The notes under the pieces: generated by a model
The model's input: the letters and a program-made list of their open reading frames with translations, nothing else
Database searches by the model: none
Told to the model about the DNA's origin: nothing
In this document: piece after piece, positions 36,023 through 45,202 of the stretch
Layout of the letters: each line of letters begins with the position of its first letter
Position numbering within the stretch: the stretch's first letter is position 1
Origin: Arthrobacter sp. 9AX
Lineage (GTDB): Bacteria; Actinomycetota; Actinomycetes; Actinomycetales; Micrococcaceae
Length of the DNA stretch: 64,000 nt
NCBI RefSeq assembly: GCF_902506095.1
Contig: NZ_LR733293.1
Span: 769,502 to 833,501, forward strand
Direction: 5' to 3'
Program-made: the position numbers and the translations under genes

Positions 36023-39000
36023 TCAGTAGCGCGGCGTGACCGGGCTGCCGTCGAGGGAACGCTCCTCGATCAGCTTCCCGCCGAGGATACGTTCCACCGC
36101 TGCACGGCCGAAGACACCGGATGCCTCAATAGTCTCATCGTCGGGGCTCGGGATGTCCTGGACGTACGTGGCTGCCGCCGGGACGGCGCGGGTGGGGGCC
36201 TTGGCCCGGCCCGCCTCTGCTTCGGGGCTGTTGGACAAACGTTGGTAGAGGCTCTGGCGCCCGCCGTTTGAGGGCGAAGCCGCAGCAGCGGAGGACGCCA
36301 ACGAAGCAGGAGACGCCGGTGCAGCCTGTGCCGGTGCAGCCTGTGCGGGTGGGGCTGCAACTGGCCGTGCTGCAGGAGCCGGAGCAGCCGCAGGAGCCGG
36401 CGCGGCGGCCGGGGCGGCTGATGCCATGGCGTATTCACGCGGCCGCGCCGGAGCGTATCCGGCGGGATCGGGACTCGAAGGGCGCGGGTTGGAGGCGCCT
36501 GGGTTGGAGGAGCTCGGGTTGGAGGAGCTCGGACCGACGCCTGCGGTGGTGATGCCGGCTGGAACGGAGCGGCCGGGTTCGGTGCCCTGCCCCGCCGATC
36601 CGGGCGTCGATGATACGGGGGCCGCTAACCCCCACTCCGCGTCCACCGCAGCGGCCGCGCTGTTGACCGGTATCGAAGGGGGAACCTGGGCAGTGGCTGG
36701 TTCGTAGTGGTGGTTTGGAGCGGGGGCGGCAGGCCCCGTTTCCGGACGGCCGGCAGCTGCGGACTTGCCGATGTTGCTTTCCTCGCCGACCACCCAGACG
36801 CCCGGTGCCTGTTCCACTGCACGGGTCCAGGGATCATGTGGTGCATCCCCAGCCGCTGCCGTCTTGGAAGGCACTGCTCCAGTGTCTGCCGGGGTCCCGG
36901 TGCTGGCCCGGGTTCCAGGCTGGCTGCCTTCCAGGTTTTCGATGGCTGAAGCGCTGGCAGTTCCGGAGGCTTTGGCGCTGCGCTGTTCGGCCACAGCTCC
37001 GGTGGCGCGAGGCTGTGGGCGTGCCGAAGGATTCCAGTCCAAAGGAGGCTCTTCCTCCAGCGGGGGAGCGTCCTCGTCCCTGGGCGGACCCCAATCGTCG
37101 TCAGAATACGAGTAGTCACCGGCAGCGCCATAAGGGTCGGCCTGAACCGAAGGGGCCTGGGCAGGCAGACTCCGGTTCGTCGGGTTCGAAGGAGCCTGTG
37201 CTGAAGGGGCAGCGGGAGATGCCGGTTGAGCCGGCGGGGCTGGAGCCGACTGGACAGCAGGAGATGCCGGTTCAGCCGACGGGGCTGGAGCCGACTGGGC
37301 AGCGGGAGATGCCGGCACCTGTTGAACCGGTGACGCCTGGGCGGGCGGGGCCGCCGGGGAGGCTGCTGTTGTCTGGGCCGGGGGTGTCTGAGCCGGACGG
37401 GGTGACACCGGTGTTGCTCCCATCTCCGGAGCCGACGGTGCGGGTGCCAGCCCCCAGGCAACGTCGGCTGACGTTGCCGGGGCAGGCCGGCTAGCGGGTG
37501 CTTTTGGGTTTGGTTCAGAGCTCGCCCGGCCAGCCCCGCCAACCCCGCCGGCTGCACCGCCGGCAACCGCCGTGATCTGGCAGTCGATGCCCACGGTCTT
37601 GTGGATTGCCTGCCGCAGGTTTTCCGAATGATCGGCCCGGCCGAAAGCGCCCGCGAGTCCGGACGTGCTGAACGAAAGAGTCAGCGTGCTTCCGTCGAAG
37701 GCGCCAACCTGTGCATTCGGCTCAACGAGTGCCCAGGTGCTGCGTTTGATCTTCGCCAGCGTCTGCAGGACGTCCGGCCACGCGCGGCGCAGCACTTCGA
37801 CGTCTCCCATGGCCGCCGGGGGTGCCCCGGGACCCGAAGACGCGGGAACGGAAGTTTCCGGACGGGAAGGAGCAGGACCCGCAGAAGCGGTCCGGGGTTG
37901 TGCCGGCCCGGCAGGAGCTGTTCCGGAATGTGCCGGCGCCACAGCGGAGGGCTGGGGCTGCGCCGGGGCCGCAGCGTCTGGCCGTGGACCAGCCGGGGGA
38001 CGGGTCCCCTCGGGAGCCGGCGCGTCAGGCCGTGCGCCGGCGGCAGGGGGACGGGTCCCCTCGGGAGATTCAACCGGCCAGTCGCTCGTGCTGACACGGG
38101 GTGCGGTCAGCGGTGCACGGGATTCAGCGCCGGCCGGAGCGGTGCCGCCAGCCGCCGCGGTCTCCGGAGCTGCGGCCGGCACAGACGGCCCGCGCCCGGA
38201 AGAACCAGCAACGTCAGGTTCCGCAACAGCAGCCGGTTCTGTACCAGCAGATGCTGCCGCAGCAGGTGCTGCAGCCACTGCTGCGGGGGCCACGGGCTCC
38301 GGCCGGGCGGCACCTGCGGCCGGTACCGGCCCACTGGCTGCGTTTCCGGCGGCTGCCGGGTTCCGCGCAGATGCGCCATCACCTGACGGCGCCGGCTGGT
38401 GCCCAGGGGAGACGGCGGCGGGAGCACCGACGTCGTTCCCGGCGTAATTGAGCCGGCGTTCCACGCGGTCAATCCGGGCAGCCATGCCACGCTCGTTCTG
38501 CTCTGAGCTGGGCAGCAGTATCCGGGCGCACAGGAGTTCCAGGTGCAGCCGCGGGGACGTGGCACCGGTCATCTCCGTCAGCGCGGTGTTGGTGACGTCC
38601 GCGGCCCGCGACAACTCGGCCGCTCCAAGGTTGTGGGCCTGGTTCTTCAACCGCGCAATCTGGTCCGCGGGCATGCCGCGGAGGATGGTCTGCGCGCTCT
38701 CCGGCATGGCCTGGACGATGATGAGGTCGCGGAAGCGTTCCAACAGGTCCTCGACGAACCGGCGGGGGTCATGGCCTGTCTGGATGACCCTGTCCACGGC
38801 ACGGAAGACGGTGGCGGAGTCCGAAGCGGCAACGGCCTCCACAACGTCATCAAGCAAGGAGGCGTGGGTGTAGCCAAGGAGTGCAACGGCAAGCTCGTAG
38901 TCCAGGCCGTTTGGCCCGGCGCCCGCCATCAGCTGGTCCAGGACCGAGAGGGAGTCACGGACTGAACCGCCGCCTGCGCGGATCACCAGCGACAGCACTC

Positions 39001-39610
39001 CGGGCGCCACCGGAACATTTTCCTGGTTGCACAGGAGTTCCAGGTAAGCCATCAGCGGCTCGGGCGGCACCAGCCGGAAAGGGTAGTGGTGCGTCCGGGA
39101 CCGGATGGTGCCAATGACCTTGTCCGGTTCCGTGGTGGCGAAGATGAACTTGATGTGTTCAGGCGGTTCTTCAACGATCTTCAGCAGGGCGTTGAATCCG
39201 GCGGACGTGACCATGTGGGCTTCATCGATGATGAAAATCTTGTAGCGGTCCCGCACGGGAGCGTACGTGGCGCGCTCGCGGAGGTCCCGGGCGTCGTCCA
39301 CACCACCATGGCTGGCGGCATCGATCTCGATGACATCCAGTGACCCGGAGCCGCCGCGCGCAAGTTCAATGCAGCTGGGGCAGGTGCCGCACGGGGTGTC
39401 CGTGGGACCCTCGGCGCAGTTCAGGCAGCGGGCAAGGATGCGTGCCGAGGTGGTCTTGCCGCAGCCCCTGGGGCCGGAAAAGAGATAAGCATGGTTGACG
39501 CGGTTTTTCCGCAAAGCCGTCATGAGCGGCTCGGTGACATGCTCCTGCCCGATAACGTCAGCAAACGAGTCTGGACGGTATCTGCGGTAGAGGGCGGTAG
39601 TAACTGTCAC
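36023..39610 (-). CDS. dnaX: DNA polymerase III subunit gamma/tau with a very long low-complexity tail
   Basis: This is the clamp-loader ATPase. The N-terminal 370 residues are standard: YRRYRPDSFADVIGQEHV, Walker A GPRGCGKTTSAR, the zinc motif with C-x8-C-x2-C-x2-C (CAEGPTDTPCGTCPSC), Walker B IFIIDEAHM and the sensor FATTEPDKVIGTIRSR. The protein is 1195 residues in total because of a Pro/Ala/Ser/Gln-rich middle and end interrupted by a tau-like segment (LRRAWPDVLQTLAKIKRSTWALVEPNA). A single long frame encodes it; I see no frameshift signal for a separate gamma form. The SRP RNA gene lies just upstream in the same direction. Confidence 0.95.
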   Translation of the reverse strand: MTVTTALYRRYRPDSFADVIGQEHVTEPLMTALRKNRVNHAYLFSGPRGCGKTTSARILARCLNCAEGPTDTPCGTCPSCIELARGGSGSLDVIEIDAASHGGVDDARDLRERATYAPVRDRYKIFIIDEAHMVTSAGFNALLKIVEEPPEHIKFIFATTEPDKVIGTIRSRTHHYPFRLVPPEPLMAYLELLCNQENVPVAPGVLSLVIRAGGGSVRDSLSVLDQLMAGAGPNGLDYELAVALLGYTHASLLDDVVEAVAASDSATVFRAVDRVIQTGHDPRRFVEDLLERFRDLIIVQAMPESAQTILRGMPADQIARLKNQAHNLGAAELSRAADVTNTALTEMTGATSPRLHLELLCARILLPSSEQNERGMAARIDRVERRLNYAGNDVGAPAAVSPGHQPAPSGDGASARNPAAAGNAASGPVPAAGAARPEPVAPAAVAAAPAAAASAGTEPAAVAEPDVAGSSGRGPSVPAAAPETAAAGGTAPAGAESRAPLTAPRVSTSDWPVESPEGTRPPAAGARPDAPAPEGTRPPAGPRPDAAAPAQPQPSAVAPAHSGTAPAGPAQPRTASAGPAPSRPETSVPASSGPGAPPAAMGDVEVLRRAWPDVLQTLAKIKRSTWALVEPNAQVGAFDGSTLTLSFSTSGLAGAFGRADHSENLRQAIHKTVGIDCQITAVAGGAAGGVGGAGRASSEPNPKAPASRPAPATSADVAWGLAPAPSAPEMGATPVSPRPAQTPPAQTTAASPAAPPAQASPVQQVPASPAAQSAPAPSAEPASPAVQSAPAPPAQPASPAAPSAQAPSNPTNRSLPAQAPSVQADPYGAAGDYSYSDDDWGPPRDEDAPPLEEEPPLDWNPSARPQPRATGAVAEQRSAKASGTASASAIENLEGSQPGTRASTGTPADTGAVPSKTAAAGDAPHDPWTRAVEQAPGVWVVGEESNIGKSAAAGRPETGPAAPAPNHHYEPATAQVPPSIPVNSAAAAVDAEWGLAAPVSSTPGSAGQGTEPGRSVPAGITTAGVGPSSSNPSSSNPGASNPRPSSPDPAGYAPARPREYAMASAAPAAAPAPAAAPAPAARPVAAPPAQAAPAQAAPASPASLASSAAAASPSNGGRQSLYQRLSNSPEAEAGRAKAPTRAVPAAATYVQDIPSPDDETIEASGVFGRAAVERILGGKLIEERSLDGSPVTPRY

Positions 39611-39668
39611 AGAGAAAACCCTACCAATCCGGGCTGACGGTCTGCCGCCCTGTGGGGGAATAGTAAAG

Positions 39669-39757
39669 ACCCCCCATGCACCCGCCAGAGCCCATTTACC
39701 CTTGCTACCTTCCGGTCCTGGGGGAGTTCAACAGGATGACGCCACATGAGGGGCCGC
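39669..39757 (-). ncRNA. ffs: Signal recognition particle RNA (4.5S type)
   Basis: On the minus strand the conserved SRP Alu-less hairpin is present: CCAGGACCGGAAGGTAGCAA (tetraloop GGAA with its symmetric and asymmetric internal loops) followed by GGGTAAATGGGCTCTGGCGGGTG. The outer helix pairs CCCCTCATG with CATGGGGGG. The RNA binds Ffh and targets ribosomes to the membrane. Its position just upstream of dnaX is the usual one in actinobacteria. End points are estimated from the outer helix. Confidence 0.85.
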
Positions 39758-39798
39758 CAGTTACTTTACCCGAAGTTCAGGCGCGACTCGAATCGGCC

Positions 39799-40128
39799 TC
39801 AGGCCGGCCGCCAGGACTCAACCGGCCAGCTCATCACGGCAGGTTCCTCATACGGGTGCGTGGCCCGCAACGCCGCCACCACCGCTTCCAGCAGCTGCCC
39901 TTCAACCACGCATTCAACCCGGTCCTCGGCCACTTCTTCCGGAACGTCCACCTGCCCCTGGTACGGATTGGCGCCGTCCCGGGGCATAAAGCGGCCCGTT
40001 CCCCGCGAGGTAAAGGAGCAGTGCGAGTAGTTTCCGATGCGTCCGGCTCCGGCGTCACCGATCGCCTTCAGCAGCCGTTCGGTGTGGGTGTCCGGAACGT
40101 AAAACACCAGGGCGTGCAGTTCGCTCAT
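39799..40128 (-). CDS. NIF3/YqfO-type (CutA-like) protein
   Basis: This 109-residue protein corresponds to the small ferredoxin-like insert domain of NIF3/YqfO proteins. It has HALVFYVPDTHTERLLKAIGDAGAGRIGNYSHCSF with the family's A-G-x-x-G-x-Y-x-x-C-x-F pattern, RFMPRDGANPYQG, then the second strand VECVVEGQLLEAV and HPYEEPA. The stand-alone form is found widely; it may bind metal or signal molecules, but no function is established. I chose ATG 40128 because the family begins there. It lies between the SRP RNA and tRNA-Ser genes. Confidence 0.8.
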   Translation of the reverse strand: MSELHALVFYVPDTHTERLLKAIGDAGAGRIGNYSHCSFTSRGTGRFMPRDGANPYQGQVDVPEEVAEDRVECVVEGQLLEAVVAALRATHPYEEPAVMSWPVESWRPA

Positions 40129-40444
40129 GCCCCCATCGTTCCGCATCCGCCAAGCCAAGGCAGGAAATTCATTGCTTATCCACGGCGCAGCCACGATCAT
40201 GGGTATGTACACCGATTGGGGCAATCTCAAGATTGTGAGCTGCGGGGCCTGGCTGAACGGGGCCGGACCCGGCAGCTCAACGGTGTTCCGATGGAATGGG
40301 CGCGTTGGGGGCGTCCATTTCTGGGTTAAGCCCCGGGCATGCCAGAGCAGCGCGGAAAGCCGCAAATCCAGGCCCGGGACCGCCAATTGGGCGATGCGGA
40401 AAAGTTCAGGTAGTCTAGTACCTGCTTTTGATTCAGAAGCAGTT
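40129..40444. other. 316-base region without a convincing gene
   Basis: Short frames here have no family resemblance or ribosome-binding site. The right end holds TAGTCTAGT and nearby A/T-rich bases that probably form the tRNA-Ser promoter; the left end should hold the NIF3-like gene promoter. Confidence 0.5.
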
Positions 40445-40529
40445 GGAGAATTCGCCTAGCGGCCTATGGCGCACGCCTGGAACGCGTGTTGGGTTAACGC
40501 CCTCGGGGGTTCAAATCCCCCATTCTCCG
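40445..40529 (+). tRNA. tRNA-Ser, anticodon GGA
   Basis: The 85-base sequence folds as a class II tRNA. The acceptor stem is GGAGAAT with ATTCTCC, the anticodon loop CTGGAAC gives anticodon GGA (reads UCC and UCU), the long variable arm is expected for serine, and the T loop is GGTTCAAATCC. The discriminator base is G and CCA is not fully encoded. A strong terminator follows after seven bases. Confidence 0.95.
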
Positions 40530-40536
40530 CCGGTTG

Positions 40537-40569
40537 GAACCCGGTCCCGCACTGTGCGGGACCGGGTTC
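40537..40569 (+). terminator. Terminator after tRNA-Ser
   Basis: Perfect 15-base arms (GAACCCGGTCCCGCA and its complement) with a three-base loop are followed by TTTCGTTT. This is a standard intrinsic terminator for the tRNA gene. Confidence 0.85.
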
Positions 40570-40689
40570 TTTCGTTTGCCCGGGGCCATAGCCCTGGCCC
40601 CGGCCCCATTGCCCCGGCCGTGGCCCGGCCGCGTGCCCAGGCCCGATAGGCCCGCCCCATTGCCCCGGCCGCTCCTCCTGCTGGCCGCT

Positions 40690-41616
40690 TCAACGGCTCC
40701 CGGCAATGTCACCAAACCCGAGCCGGCGAAGGCGTTTCCTGGCCGCAAGTTCGCTGGGTCCGCGCCGGCCCAGGGCAAGGCGGACGACGCCGAGCACCAC
40801 TTTGGTGGCCAGCTTCACGGGGAGCGGGAAGGGGCCCAGCCGCGGCACGGAGAGTCCAAGCATCCGCCGGTATCGGGGCTCCAGGCTGTAGACCGCCCCG
40901 GCGAACAGGACACGGTACCCGGGCCGAAGCATTGGGTTCAGCGGCGCGTTGCGGATGAACTCCACCGTCTGCGCCACCCTGTTGTCCCCGCGCAGCTCGC
41001 CGCTCCCGTACCACCGGTCCAGCTGCGCCCGCATGTCTGCCTCGCTGAGGGGCGGATCCTCGACGCCCATCAGCCTCCCGGCCTGGGCCCATTCGCGGAC
41101 GTACGCGTCCGGCCCGCCGGGGATGGGGCCGCCCCATAATTTGTGGGCTGTGAGGAAGGCGTCGGTGAAGGCGATATGGATCCAGCCTGCCAGTTCAGGA
41201 TCGTTGGCGCTGTAGTTGCGCGGTGCTCCCCGGTTGTCCACAAAGCTGCCCTGTACCGGCTCGTGGAGCCGCTGGACGCGCCGCGACGCTTCCTCGGCGG
41301 CCGCCTTGGATCCGTATGTCACGGTGAAGATCCAGCGGATGGTCGCCGCCAGGCGGGCCAGTGGATCCTCGCGGAAGCCGGAGTGCTCGTGCACACCGGC
41401 CAGCGCGCCCGGGTGGAGGGACTGCATCAGCAGCGTCCGGATTCCGGCCACGATCGGTGACATGGAGCCATGCACGGCCCACACCGCCGAGCCCGGGAGG
41501 TGGTAGCCGGGATCGTTTCCCTCGGCCAGGTCTGTTACCCAGCCCGGGACGGCATCGGCCCTCCCGGTGAAGGTTTTCTTGAGTTCGTCCTGCCATGTCC
41601 GGAGGAAACTGCGCAT
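40690..41616 (-). CDS. DUF2236/oxygenase MpaB family protein
   Basis: This 308-residue protein of the DUF2236 (MpaB/latex-clearing-protein-like) family has the segments LPGSAVWAVHGSMSPIVAGIRTLLMQSLHPGALAGVHEHSGF, where the conserved His residues likely help bind haem b, then RRVQRLHEPVQG and WIHIAFTDAFLTAHKLWG. Related proteins cleave rubber or modify fungal metabolites using oxygen; most actinobacterial members have no known substrate. ATG 41616 is the family-like start. No operon partner. Confidence 0.8.
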   Translation of the reverse strand: MRSFLRTWQDELKKTFTGRADAVPGWVTDLAEGNDPGYHLPGSAVWAVHGSMSPIVAGIRTLLMQSLHPGALAGVHEHSGFREDPLARLAATIRWIFTVTYGSKAAAEEASRRVQRLHEPVQGSFVDNRGAPRNYSANDPELAGWIHIAFTDAFLTAHKLWGGPIPGGPDAYVREWAQAGRLMGVEDPPLSEADMRAQLDRWYGSGELRGDNRVAQTVEFIRNAPLNPMLRPGYRVLFAGAVYSLEPRYRRMLGLSVPRLGPFPLPVKLATKVVLGVVRLALGRRGPSELAARKRLRRLGFGDIAGSR

Positions 41617-41798
41617 GTCCCATTGTTGCCCATGACGGGGCCGCCAGCGGCAGGACAGGACGCGGTGCCCTGTTCCGCAAGGTTTGCTCAATTATTTGGA
41701 CAGAGCAGCGCTACGGGGTTCACAGGCTTCCGGCCGTGTGGTCCCATGGGAGATATCGTCATGACAGCGGGCGGTGATCATGTTCTGGAGTCAGTCTT

Positions 41799-43451
41799 TT
41801 GGGGAATCATCGGAGACCAGATAAGCCCACGGTGCCGCGCCGTCCGCACGTTTCCGTGGTGCGCGCGTTCGCTGCCACGGGTGCCCTTGCACTCTCCGTC
41901 TGGGCCCTGAACCTCTCGGGCAGCGCGGAAGAATTCAACGCCACAGCAGCCGGCTCTGCCGGCAGGGCTGCCGTATCCGCCGCGCCTGGTGCAACCGCCG
42001 TGCTGTCCGGGCGGACCGGTGAAACGCCGTCGGACAGTGTTGGGGCCGGTACTTTGCAGGGCACCATCTTCGGCGATCCGGACGCTCAGGTTCCCTTCCC
42101 ACGCCCTGCCCTGGGCGGCTACAGCGGTACGAGCCCCTTTCCGCTGTCAGTAGGGCACGCCGGGCTGGACCGGCCACCGGCCGGCTTCCTGATGGCACCA
42201 CTGGACTCGCTCGTCCCCACGTCACCCTTCGGTTTCCGGGTGAGCCCGCTGTCCGGGAGCGCCGGCGACTTCCACCTCGGCCAGGACTACGCCGCGCCGT
42301 GCGGAACGAAAGTGTACGCCGCCGATTCGGGAGTGGTCCGCGCCGCCGGCTGGCACCCCTGGGGTGGCGGCAACCGGGTGGAGATCGACCACGGCAACGG
42401 CCTGATCACCACGTACAACCACCTCGAAGCCATTGCCGTGCGGACAGGCGACAAGGTCAATGTGGGCGGGCTCATCGCCGAGGTGGGCAGCACCGGTTGG
42501 TCTACGGGCTGCCACCTTCACTTCGAGACGATCCTTAACGGCCGGCACATCAGTCCGCTGACATGGGGATTGCTGCCGTTGCGCCCGCTGGCGGACAACG
42601 GAACCGAAGAGTTGCGCAGTTACGCCCCCGGCAGCGGTTCGCCGCTGGGCTGGCTGCAGTGGGTGCTGCCCGCCGTGGGCATTGATTCGGACGGTTACGG
42701 GGCTGAAGCCGGTGGCGGAACGCCGGCCACCCAGGCTGCCACACCGTTCGGCCCCAGTGTGCTGTCGCCGTCACCGTTCGCCTCGCCCAGCGGTACGTCC
42801 ACGACGGCGGGCGGGACTACGGCGTCTGCGTCGCCGAGCGGGACGTTCCCGACAACGGGCGGGACCACGGCGTCTGCGTCGCCGAGCGGGACGTTCCCGA
42901 CAACGGGCGGGACCACAGCGTCTGCGTCGCCGAGCGGGACGTCCACGACGACGGGTGGGACCACTTCGTCCCCGTCGCCGAGCGGGACGTCCACGACCGG
43001 CGGAACCACAGCGTCTCCGTCACCCACGGGGACGTCCCCGGCCTCGCCCTCGCCAACGCCCACCACGCCGAGCCCCACACCAACGCCGACACCAACCCCG
43101 ACACCAACCCCAACTCCGACACCAACCCCAACTCCGACACCGACGCCAACCCCGACTGCACCGGCCACAACGCCTACTCCCACGCCGACACCTGCTCCCA
43201 CGCCGACGTCGGCACCCCCGGCGCCTGCGCCGGTCCCGACTTCACCGCCACCGCCGCCGCCCGCTCCTGCTCCGGGCCCGACGTCACCCGCGCCGGCCCC
43301 CTCTTCACCCGCGCCGGTCCCCACGTCGTCACCCGCGCCCGCGCCGGCCCCGACATCCACACCCCCTGCCCCGGCTCCGACGTCGTCGCCGGTGGAAACG
43401 GCATCCCCGACCGGATCGCCGTCGCCCGCGCCCGCGCTCCCCACCGGCTGA
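41799..43451 (+). CDS. Secreted M23 (LytM-type) endopeptidase with Pro/Thr/Ser repeat tail
   Basis: This is a 550-residue exported cell-wall hydrolase. A signal segment ([19 protein letters not shown]) is followed by about 100 disordered residues and the LytM domain: zinc ligands in [14 protein letters not shown] (His and Asp), YNHLEAI, and the HxH motif in TGCHLHFE. Gly-Gly or peptide cross-links in peptidoglycan would be the target. The last 280 residues are low complexity: about five copies of a 16-residue block ([16 protein letters not shown] type), then Pro-Thr dipeptides and Ala-Pro-Ser runs. This tail resembles a wall-spanning stalk and ends PALPTG without a sorting helix. The TTG start has TGGAG nine bases upstream. 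Confidence 0.82.
   Translation: MGNHRRPDKPTVPRRPHVSVVRAFAATGALALSVWALNLSGSAEEFNATAAGSAGRAAVSAAPGATAVLSGRTGETPSDSVGAGTLQGTIFGDPDAQVPFPRPALGGYSGTSPFPLSVGHAGLDRPPAGFLMAPLDSLVPTSPFGFRVSPLSGSAGDFHLGQDYAAPCGTKVYAADSGVVRAAGWHPWGGGNRVEIDHGNGLITTYNHLEAIAVRTGDKVNVGGLIAEVGSTGWSTGCHLHFETILNGRHISPLTWGLLPLRPLADNGTEELRSYAPGSGSPLGWLQWVLPAVGIDSDGYGAEAGGGTPATQAATPFGPSVLSPSPFASPSGTSTTAGGTTASASPSGTFPTTGGTTASASPSGTFPTTGGTTASASPSGTSTTTGGTTSSPSPSGTSTTGGTTASPSPTGTSPASPSPTPTTPSPTPTPTPTPTPTPTPTPTPTPTPTPTPTAPATTPTPTPTPAPTPTSAPPAPAPVPTSPPPPPPAPAPGPTSPAPAPSSPAPVPTSSPAPAPAPTSTPPAPAPTSSPVETASPTGSPSPAPALPTG
42786..43033 (+). repeat. 48-bp tandem repeats in the M23 peptidase gene
   Basis: About five imperfect copies of a 48-base unit (one is 45) encode the Gly-Thr-Thr/Ser-Pro block; copies two and three are almost identical. 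The following 43060-43190 consists of ACNCCNACNCC-type Pro-Thr codons. Both stretches are prone to copy-number change. Confidence 0.85.
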
Positions 43452-43562
43452 GGAGCCTGCCCCCGACCTTTGAAGCAGCCCAGGAAACGTCCAGCCCGGA
43501 CCAGTACCGTGATCCACTGGCAACGAATTCCCTGTATGAACAACTTCCTGAGGACGCAGCCT

Positions 43563-44048
43563 GTGACACCCTTGTATTCCATCCCGCTGACCCTGAACGA
43601 CGGAACCCGGACCGATTTCGGCAGGTTCAAGGGGAAGGTGGTGATGGTGGTCAACGTGGCGTCCAACTGCGGCCTGACACCCCAGTACGCCGGGCTTGAG
43701 GCGCTGTATGAAAAGTTCCACGACCGCGGCTTCGAAATCCTGGCTGTGCCCTGCAACCAGTTCGCCGGCCAGGAGCCGGGCAGCGACGACGAAATCGCTG
43801 AGTTCTGCGAGCGGAACTATGGGGTGAGGTTCCCGCTCACCATGAAGGCCGACGTCCGCGGCAAGGACCAGCACCCGCTGTACACGGAGCTGACCAGGTT
43901 CAAAACAGGGCTGTTGCCGGGGTTCGTGAAGTGGAACTTCGAGAAGTTCCTCGTCAACAGGGACGGCGAAGTGGCCGCCCGCTTCCCGCCCGCCGTGGAG
44001 CCGGACTCAGCGGACATCATCGACGTCATCGAAAACGCTTTGGGGTGA
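43563..44048 (+). CDS. Glutathione peroxidase family thiol peroxidase
   Basis: This 161-residue peroxidase reduces hydrogen peroxide and organic peroxides; in actinobacteria the electron donor is probably thioredoxin or mycothiol rather than glutathione. The active-site Cys36 is in NVASNCGLTPQY, with the catalytic Gln in PCNQFAGQEPG and Trp in KWNFEKFL. A Cys replaces the animal selenocysteine. I chose GTG 43563 because GAGG lies nine bases upstream and the protein then has the family length; ATG 43536 would add nine residues. It is the first of two unlinked housekeeping-type genes after the M23 gene. Confidence 0.9.
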   Translation: MTPLYSIPLTLNDGTRTDFGRFKGKVVMVVNVASNCGLTPQYAGLEALYEKFHDRGFEILAVPCNQFAGQEPGSDDEIAEFCERNYGVRFPLTMKADVRGKDQHPLYTELTRFKTGLLPGFVKWNFEKFLVNRDGEVAARFPPAVEPDSADIIDVIENALG

Positions 44049-44208
44049 GACTGCGCTTTCCCGAATTAATTCCAAAAATGCGCAGTTCTTTTAGCTTTTT
44101 CCACACGGGCTTCGGCGATTTACCCAAAGTTTGCCAAATGTCTGATTGGATAAAGATTACTGAAGGGTACAAGGGAAGAGCCGCTTCCCACCGACCACAG
44201 AGGTAGCA

Positions 44209-45138
44209 ATGGAGCACATCGAGGCCGAACACCCCCGGCCACGCCACTTCCTACTCCACCTGAGCGATCCCCACTTGTTGGGAGGTCCGGACCCCCTCTA
44301 CGGCGTCGTAGACAGCGAAGCGCGGCTGAGCCAGCTCTTCGAAGAGGTCAAGGCATCCGGGGCCCGTCCGGAAGCAGTCATCTTCACCGGAGACCTTGCG
44401 GACAAGGGCGATCCGGAAGCCTACGTGAAGCTCCGCGCCATCGTTGAGCCCGCCTGCCTGGAACTGGGCGCGGAAGTCATCTGGGCCATGGGTAACCATG
44501 ACAACCGGGCCAACCTCCGCAAAGGCCTGCTGGACCAGCCCGGCAACGACGACCCCCTGGACCACAGCTACTTCATCAACGGCCTGCGCGTCATCACCCT
44601 GGACACCTCGGTCCCGGGCTTCCACCACGGCGAACTCGATGACGCCCAGCTCGACTGGCTGGCGCAGGAACTGGACACCCCGGCCCCGGACGGCACCATC
44701 CTTGCGCTCCACCACCCGCCCGTGCCCTCCGTGCTGGACCTTTCGGTCCTGGTGGAGTTGCGGGACCAGGCATCCTTGGCGGCAGTAGTGCGGAACTCGG
44801 ATGTTCGGACCATCCTTGCCGGCCACCTTCACTACTCCACCACGGCGAGCTTCGCCGGTGTGCCCGTTTCCGTCGCCTCCGCCAGCTGCTACACCCAGGA
44901 CCTGAACGTTGCCGTGGGCGGTACCCGGGGGCAGGACGGCGGGCAGTCGTTCAACCTCGTGCATGTCTACGAGCACACCATCGTGCACTCGGTGGTCCCG
45001 CTGGGAAGTTCGACGACGGTAGGCGAGTATGTGTCGCCGGAAGAGACGGAACGGCGGCTGGCAGCTGCCGGGATCCGGATTCCGGAGACAGCGAAACAGA
45101 GCAGCAGCGGCAAGATCGGACTGCGCACGGGCCGATAA
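44209..45138 (+). CDS. Calcineurin-type metallophosphoesterase (CpdA-like)
   Basis: This 309-residue two-metal phosphoesterase has the full motif set: [39 protein letters not shown] and [10 protein letters not shown]. The overall layout is of the 3',5'-cyclic nucleotide phosphodiesterase group (CpdA, Rv0805-like). It probably hydrolyses cyclic AMP or a related phosphodiester in the cytoplasm. The upstream 44050-44200 stretch is unusually A/T-rich for the window and likely holds a strong promoter. A GC-stem terminator follows. Confidence 0.88.
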   Translation: MEHIEAEHPRPRHFLLHLSDPHLLGGPDPLYGVVDSEARLSQLFEEVKASGARPEAVIFTGDLADKGDPEAYVKLRAIVEPACLELGAEVIWAMGNHDNRANLRKGLLDQPGNDDPLDHSYFINGLRVITLDTSVPGFHHGELDDAQLDWLAQELDTPAPDGTILALHHPPVPSVLDLSVLVELRDQASLAAVVRNSDVRTILAGHLHYSTTASFAGVPVSVASASCYTQDLNVAVGGTRGQDGGQSFNLVHVYEHTIVHSVVPLGSSTTVGEYVSPEETERRLAAAGIRIPETAKQSSSGKIGLRTGR

Positions 45139-45160
45139 CGGCAGCGGCTGCCAACGTGCT

Positions 45161-45199
45161 GCGGGGTCCGTGCCGCCGGGCGGCCCGGACCCCGCTTTT
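45161..45199. terminator. Terminator after the phosphodiesterase gene
   Basis: GCGGGGTCCG and CGGACCCCGC form a 10-base stem with an inner GC-rich pairing, followed by TTTTG. It also lies at the 3' end of the convergent Stealth gene. Confidence 0.75.
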
Positions 45200-45202
45200 G
45201 TC

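Noticed and set aside
36023..39610. Programmed frameshift in dnaX giving a shorter gamma form
   Set aside because: I saw no slippery A-run with a following hairpin in the right place; one long frame encodes the whole protein.
42786..43033. Regular direct repeats resembling an array
   Set aside because: The 48-bp units are contiguous and in frame with the peptidase; there are no unique spacers, so this is not a CRISPR array.
42695..43756. Long minus-strand open frame opposite the M23 peptidase gene, with Gly-Val repeats
   Set aside because: It is the antisense reading of Pro-Thr codons and tandem repeats; no ribosome-binding site or family resemblance, and the plus strand has a clear LytM domain.
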